Source of the DNA: Campylobacter sp. UBA1713
Lineage (GTDB): Bacteria; Campylobacterota; Campylobacteria; Campylobacterales; Campylobacteraceae
Length of the DNA: 16,002 nucleotides
Direction: 5' to 3'
NCBI GenBank assembly: GCA_002317305.1
Contig: DCIZ01000125.1
Span: 1 to 16,002 of the forward strand
The translations under genes and the position numbers were made by a program. Shown piece by piece: positions 12,479-16,002 of this stretch; position 1 is the first letter of the stretch; each line of letters starts with the position of its first letter. Under the pieces are notes generated by a model that was not told the DNA's origin, did not search any database, and saw only the letters and a program-made list of their open reading frames with translations.

Positions 12479-14917
12479 ATCTTTCGCTACCTTACCGACT
12501 ACCCAAAGCAAATTCTCACCGCGTGTTTGCTTTTTGTATTTTTCTTCTCGTTTTTTAGCTTGCGTCTTGAGATAGACGCTAGCACACAAACGCTACTTTT
12601 AGACAATGACAAAGAGCTAGCTGTTTGGCGTGAAAATACCAAAAAATACGGCAGTTCAAATTTTCTTGTCGTTGCCTACACGCCAAAAGATGGCGACATT
12701 TTAAGCGAGACAAGCTTAAACAAACTTCGCATGCTAGACACAGATCTAAGCACGGCTGACGGCGTTGAGAGCACTTTAAGCATCTTAAACGTCCCGCTTG
12801 TTATGGAGAGTGGGCTAGGTTTTGCAGAGCTAGCACAAAACGTGCCGAGCATAGACGCAGGCACTAGCATTGAAGTGGCTAGACGTGAATTTGCGGTAAA
12901 TCCGCTTTACAAAAAAAACATCGTCAGTGAAGACCTAAAAACTACCGCCATAGTGGTAAATTTAAAAACCGACACAAAACTCACTGAACTACTAGAAGCA
13001 GCAAACGCACAAAACGCCACTGCCGCTGAAAAAGATGAGCTAAAACGCTACAGAGATGAAGCACGGGTAAAAGACGCGCAAAGCATCGCCCAAATTCGTG
13101 CTATTTTGGAAAAACACAGAGGCGAGGACGGTCTCTTTTTGGGCGGCATGAACATGATCTCAAACGACATGATCGAATTTGTAAAAAGCGACCTAAGCAT
13201 CTACGGGCTTGCAGTTTTAGCCATTCTCATCTTGTGTTTGTGGTTTTTCTTTTACTCGGTGCGTTTTCTACTCATGAGTGTAGCCGTCTGTCTTTTGAGC
13301 GTGGCGGGCGCTAGCGGGATTTTGGGCTTTTTTGGCTACGAGATAACGGTCATTAGCTCAAACTACATCGCTTTGCAGCTCATAGTTACCATCTCTTTGG
13401 TCATTCACCTCATCGTTGGCTACCGTGAATTTTACTTCAAAGAGCCAAATCTCTTGCAAAAAGGGCTCGTTTTTTGCTCGTTAAAGTCGCGTGCATTTCC
13501 TTGCTTTTTTGCCGTCTTTACCACCGTTGTAGGATTCATGAGTCTTTGCGTTAGCGACATTCGCCCCATCATCGCACTAGGCGCCATGATGAGTTTAGGC
13601 GTTAGCCTCTCGCTCGTTATAGCTTTTGTCTTTTTTGGAACTATTATGACACTTTTACCAAAAGAGAAACAAAAAAAAGGCTTACTAGACAAATTTAAAT
13701 TTAACGAATTTTGCGGCGAAGTGGCGTTAAACAAAAAGTGGCTGGTCGTGGCGATCTCTGTGGTGGCTTTGGTGTTTGGCTTTTTTGGCATCACGAAGAT
13801 AAAGGTAGAAAACAGCTTTGTGAGCTACTTTAAAGAGAGTAGCGAAATTTTTCAGGGCATGAAGCTAATAGACGAAAAGCTGGGCGGAACGATTCCTTTT
13901 GACGTGGTTGTTAAATTTAAAAACGAAAAAACCGCAGAGAGTGAATTTGGCACAGCACCGACAACAGAAGTGCCAGCGGAGGAGACAGACGAATTTGAAG
14001 TCGAAGAGAGTGAGGACGAAAAAAACGCCTACTGGTTTAGTCAGGACAAGCTCGATGCGGCTATAAAAGTAACGAAATTTTTAGAAGAGCGTGAATTTGT
14101 AGGTTACGTTAGCACGCTTGGCACTTTGCTTGAGATAGGGCGAAAACTAAATGACGGCAAAGACCTCGACCCGCTAGCACTCGCCATCCTTTACAAACAA
14201 GTCCCGCAAAACTACAAAGAGATCTTGCTTTCGCCATATGTGAGCTTTACGGACAACGAGATGCATTTTAACGCCAGAATCAAAGATAGCGACAACCGCC
14301 TAAGGCGCGATGCGTTTATACGCTCACTTCGTGCTGATTTGACAAATTTGCTTTCAGAAAATGAAAGCGTGGAGAGTGCGAGTGTAAGCGGCGTTATGAT
14401 TCTTTACAACAACATGCTACAAAGCCTTTTTAGCTCGCAGTTTGACACGCTTGGGCTAGTGGTTTTGGTGCTTTTTGGCATCTTTGTCGTCATTTTTAGA
14501 AGTGTAAAATACGCCATCTTTGGACTGGTGGCGAATCTAATTCCGCTTGTATTTTTGTTTGGGCTAATGGGCGTTTTGGGAATTCCGCTAGACATAATGA
14601 GCATCACCATCGCTGCCATTTCGCTCGGCATCGGTGTAGATAACGTCATTCACTACATATATCGCTTTCAGTTTGAGATAGCAGATGGCAAAGATGTCAT
14701 CACCGCACTTAGGACGAGCTCAGCTAGCATCGGCGTGGCGATGTACTACACTAGTCTTACCATTTTGCTAGGCTTTGGCGTGATGATGTTTAGTAACTTC
14801 TACCCGACAGTTTACTTTGGGTTTTTGACTTCGCTTGTTATGACACTCATGCTTTTTGGTGCGCTTGTGCTGTTGCCGATGATGTTGGCGGTATCTTCAA
14901 AAAAGGGTGTAAAATGA
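12443..14917 (+). CDS. RND-superfamily (MMPL type) transporter, probable partner of MlaC
   Basis: An 824-residue inner-membrane protein with the RND plan. It has TM1 at about 22-40, a first periplasmic domain 41-248, a five-helix bundle at about 250-405, TM7 at 432-452, a second periplasmic domain 453-665 and a second five-helix bundle at about 668-816. LGIGVDNVIHYIYR at 728-741 matches the conserved charged helix of MMPL/HpnN-like proteins that couple transport to the proton gradient. It lacks the length and partners of HAE-type drug pumps. Position right after mlaC suggests lipid transfer across the periplasm, as inferred for Cj1373-type genes. An acidic, low-complexity insert lies at about 494-528. 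The first four Met codons are all possible starts; the outermost is used here. The end overlaps the next gene by ATGA. Confidence 0.9.
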   Translation: MEKMEKMEKMEKIFRYLTDYPKQILTACLLFVFFFSFFSLRLEIDASTQTLLLDNDKELAVWRENTKKYGSSNFLVVAYTPKDGDILSETSLNKLRMLDTDLSTADGVESTLSILNVPLVMESGLGFAELAQNVPSIDAGTSIEVARREFAVNPLYKKNIVSEDLKTTAIVVNLKTDTKLTELLEAANAQNATAAEKDELKRYRDEARVKDAQSIAQIRAILEKHRGEDGLFLGGMNMISNDMIEFVKSDLSIYGLAVLAILILCLWFFFYSVRFLLMSVAVCLLSVAGASGILGFFGYEITVISSNYIALQLIVTISLVIHLIVGYREFYFKEPNLLQKGLVFCSLKSRAFPCFFAVFTTVVGFMSLCVSDIRPIIALGAMMSLGVSLSLVIAFVFFGTIMTLLPKEKQKKGLLDKFKFNEFCGEVALNKKWLVVAISVVALVFGFFGITKIKVENSFVSYFKESSEIFQGMKLIDEKLGGTIPFDVVVKFKNEKTAESEFGTAPTTEVPAEETDEFEVEESEDEKNAYWFSQDKLDAAIKVTKFLEEREFVGYVSTLGTLLEIGRKLNDGKDLDPLALAILYKQVPQNYKEILLSPYVSFTDNEMHFNARIKDSDNRLRRDAFIRSLRADLTNLLSENESVESASVSGVMILYNNMLQSLFSSQFDTLGLVVLVLFGIFVVIFRSVKYAIFGLVANLIPLVFLFGLMGVLGIPLDIMSITIAAISLGIGVDNVIHYIYRFQFEIADGKDVITALRTSSASIGVAMYYTSLTILLGFGVMMFSNFYPTVYFGFLTSLVMTLMLFGALVLLPMMLAVSSKKGVK

Positions 14918-15954
14918 ATTTAAAAAATAAAATAAATGGTGTTGTCGGGATAGACTTAGGCTCAAACACTTTGCGTGCGTGTGAGATGCTTGATGGCGAA
15001 GTGATGCGAAGTTTTGAGGAAGTTGTAGGCTCGGCACGTGGGCTTAGTGAGGAAGGAATTCATGAAGATGCAAAGGCGCGAATTCGCGAGGCGCTAAAAA
15101 ATTTGGTGGCGGAGTTTGGGCTGGGTAAATTTAAAAATGTGCGTTACCGTGCGGTTGCGACAGCGGCGTTTAGACATGCAAAAAATGCCGAGGCGTTTTT
15201 AGATGAGCTGAAAAGTAAATTTGGGGTCAAATTTGAGATCATTAGTGGCGATGAAGAGGCACAGCTAACCTTAAAAGGCGTGGAGAATCGTGCCACGCTT
15301 TTAGAGCTTGACATAAGTCATGCAGCGCTTGTGGACTTAGGTGGCGCTAGCACTGAGATAAGCTACGGCGGAGTGAGCCGAAGTTTTGGTTTTGGGATAA
15401 TTTCGTTTTTTGAGACACTTGTGGAGTGTTTTGGCGGGTTTTACGAGCTAAAACATCTCATGAAAGCGGTAGAACAAAATGAAAATTTGACACCTGAAAT
15501 AGAGGTGTTAGCGGCTAGAAAAACAGAGAGAATCTTAAAACGATTTGGAAAAAAAGCGAGTGAGGTGGTAAAAGAGGCAGCGGAGTTTTTGAGCGAATTT
15601 AACGGCGATGTAGTAGTGCTTACAAGTGGCGTGCCGACAAGCGTGGCAGCGTTAAAGCTGGGAATGTCTTATAAAATTTACGACGCAGATGAAGTGAACG
15701 GTAGCGAACTTACGCTTGATGACTTTGAAGCGGCGTTAATGATGCTTTTGGCTTTTGATGCGGACTTTTTGGTGGGATACGGGCGTGGCGACTTGGTGAT
15801 GTCTGGCATTTTTTTGCTGTGCGAGTTGTTTAAAAAAGGGCTTGGGCTAAAAAGTGGCACAAATTTAAAAAATACAAAAAAAGCAAAAAAGTTGCCACGC
15901 CTTGTTGTCATAGATGACGGCTTGCGAGAGGGCGTAGCGCTTAGTATAGTTTAA
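14914..15954 (+). CDS. Ppx/GppA-family phosphatase (exopolyphosphatase or pppGpp phosphohydrolase)
   Basis: A 346-residue protein of the actin/hexokinase-fold Ppx/GppA family, which removes terminal phosphate from polyphosphate or converts pppGpp to ppGpp. Motifs are the phosphate-1 loop VVGIDLGSNTLRA at 10-22, YRAVATAAFRHAKN, the catalytic-glutamate region ISGDEEAQ at 110-117, and the phosphate-2 loop VDLGGASTEIS at 140-150 (DIGGGSTE in E. coli). DDGLREG near the C-terminus is also typical. It is a short form with only the two actin-like domains and no HD or C-terminal helical domain, as usual in Campylobacterota. Substrate preference cannot be decided from sequence. ATG at 14914 overlaps the transporter stop; AAGGG lies upstream. 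Confidence 0.92.
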   Translation: MNLKNKINGVVGIDLGSNTLRACEMLDGEVMRSFEEVVGSARGLSEEGIHEDAKARIREALKNLVAEFGLGKFKNVRYRAVATAAFRHAKNAEAFLDELKSKFGVKFEIISGDEEAQLTLKGVENRATLLELDISHAALVDLGGASTEISYGGVSRSFGFGIISFFETLVECFGGFYELKHLMKAVEQNENLTPEIEVLAARKTERILKRFGKKASEVVKEAAEFLSEFNGDVVVLTSGVPTSVAALKLGMSYKIYDADEVNGSELTLDDFEAALMMLLAFDADFLVGYGRGDLVMSGIFLLCELFKKGLGLKSGTNLKNTKKAKKLPRLVVIDDGLREGVALSIV

Positions 15955-15981
15955 ATTTAATGTAGCAAAAAGGAGGTAAAA

Positions 15982-16002
15982 ATGGGACTATATTTTAACC
16001 CG
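15982..16002 (+). CDS. Start of a further gene, cut by the window edge
   Basis: A strong AGGAGG at 15971-15976 is followed by ATG and seven codons reading MGLYFNP. This opening recalls the first residues of AAA-ATPase-like proteins with a C-terminal PD-(D/E)XK nuclease domain (openings such as MGLYLNPGN), but seven residues cannot establish a family. The 27-base gap after the phosphatase gene suggests the same transcript. Confidence 0.5.

Overview
The window looks like chromosomal DNA of a Campylobacterota species, most likely Campylobacter or a close relative. The evidence is the AT-rich but not extreme composition, the many AAATTTG words, promoters with a clear -10 and no obvious -35, and gene products of Campylobacter size (206-residue RecO, 355-residue EF-Ts, 188-residue RecR, a Campylobacter-type cyclophilin). 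The response regulator and kinase resemble Helicobacter ArsRS and Campylobacter CprRS. No species call is possible from sequence alone.

Layout. Positions 1-428 carry the right half of a fold-back repeat and an array of short TAGCG-type repeats. Positions 429-2377 (minus) are a tight operon: cyclophilin, recO, ispH. Positions 2378-3733 hold one small unrecognised gene (2659-3297, plus), bracketed by two inverted copies of a structured hairpin element and followed by a repeat-rich intergenic stretch. Positions 3734-6145 (minus) encode a large phosphoethanolamine-transferase-like membrane enzyme with an AG dinucleotide tract at codons 4-8. Positions 6146-6881 contain an intact 179-bp fold-back element, a 25-codon membrane-peptide gene with its own terminator, and phased GAAATTT motifs. 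Positions 6882-8725 (minus) are rpsB-tsf, with a structured leader.

From 8963 onward everything runs on the plus strand: response regulator, terminator, sensor kinase, recR (overlapping the kinase by ATGA), mlaC, an RND/MMPL transporter whose start codon is tandemly repeated four times, a Ppx/GppA phosphatase (overlapping the transporter by ATGA), and the first seven codons of another gene at the edge.

How the genes fit together. Housekeeping modules (translation, recombination, isoprenoid synthesis) are interleaved with cell-envelope functions: a lipid A or envelope phosphoethanolamine transferase, MlaC with an RND pump for outer-membrane lipid traffic, and a two-component system whose relatives control envelope or acid responses. 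The most unusual signals are non-coding: (i) two 21-bp-stem hairpins of the same architecture whose stems differ at 12 of 21 pairs yet pair perfectly, flanking one gene in inverted orientation; (ii) the slippage-prone AG tract in the transferase; (iii) the fold-back element present in two diverged copies; (iv) the (ATGGAAAAA)x4 start region of the transporter; and (v) the solitary small membrane peptide gene.
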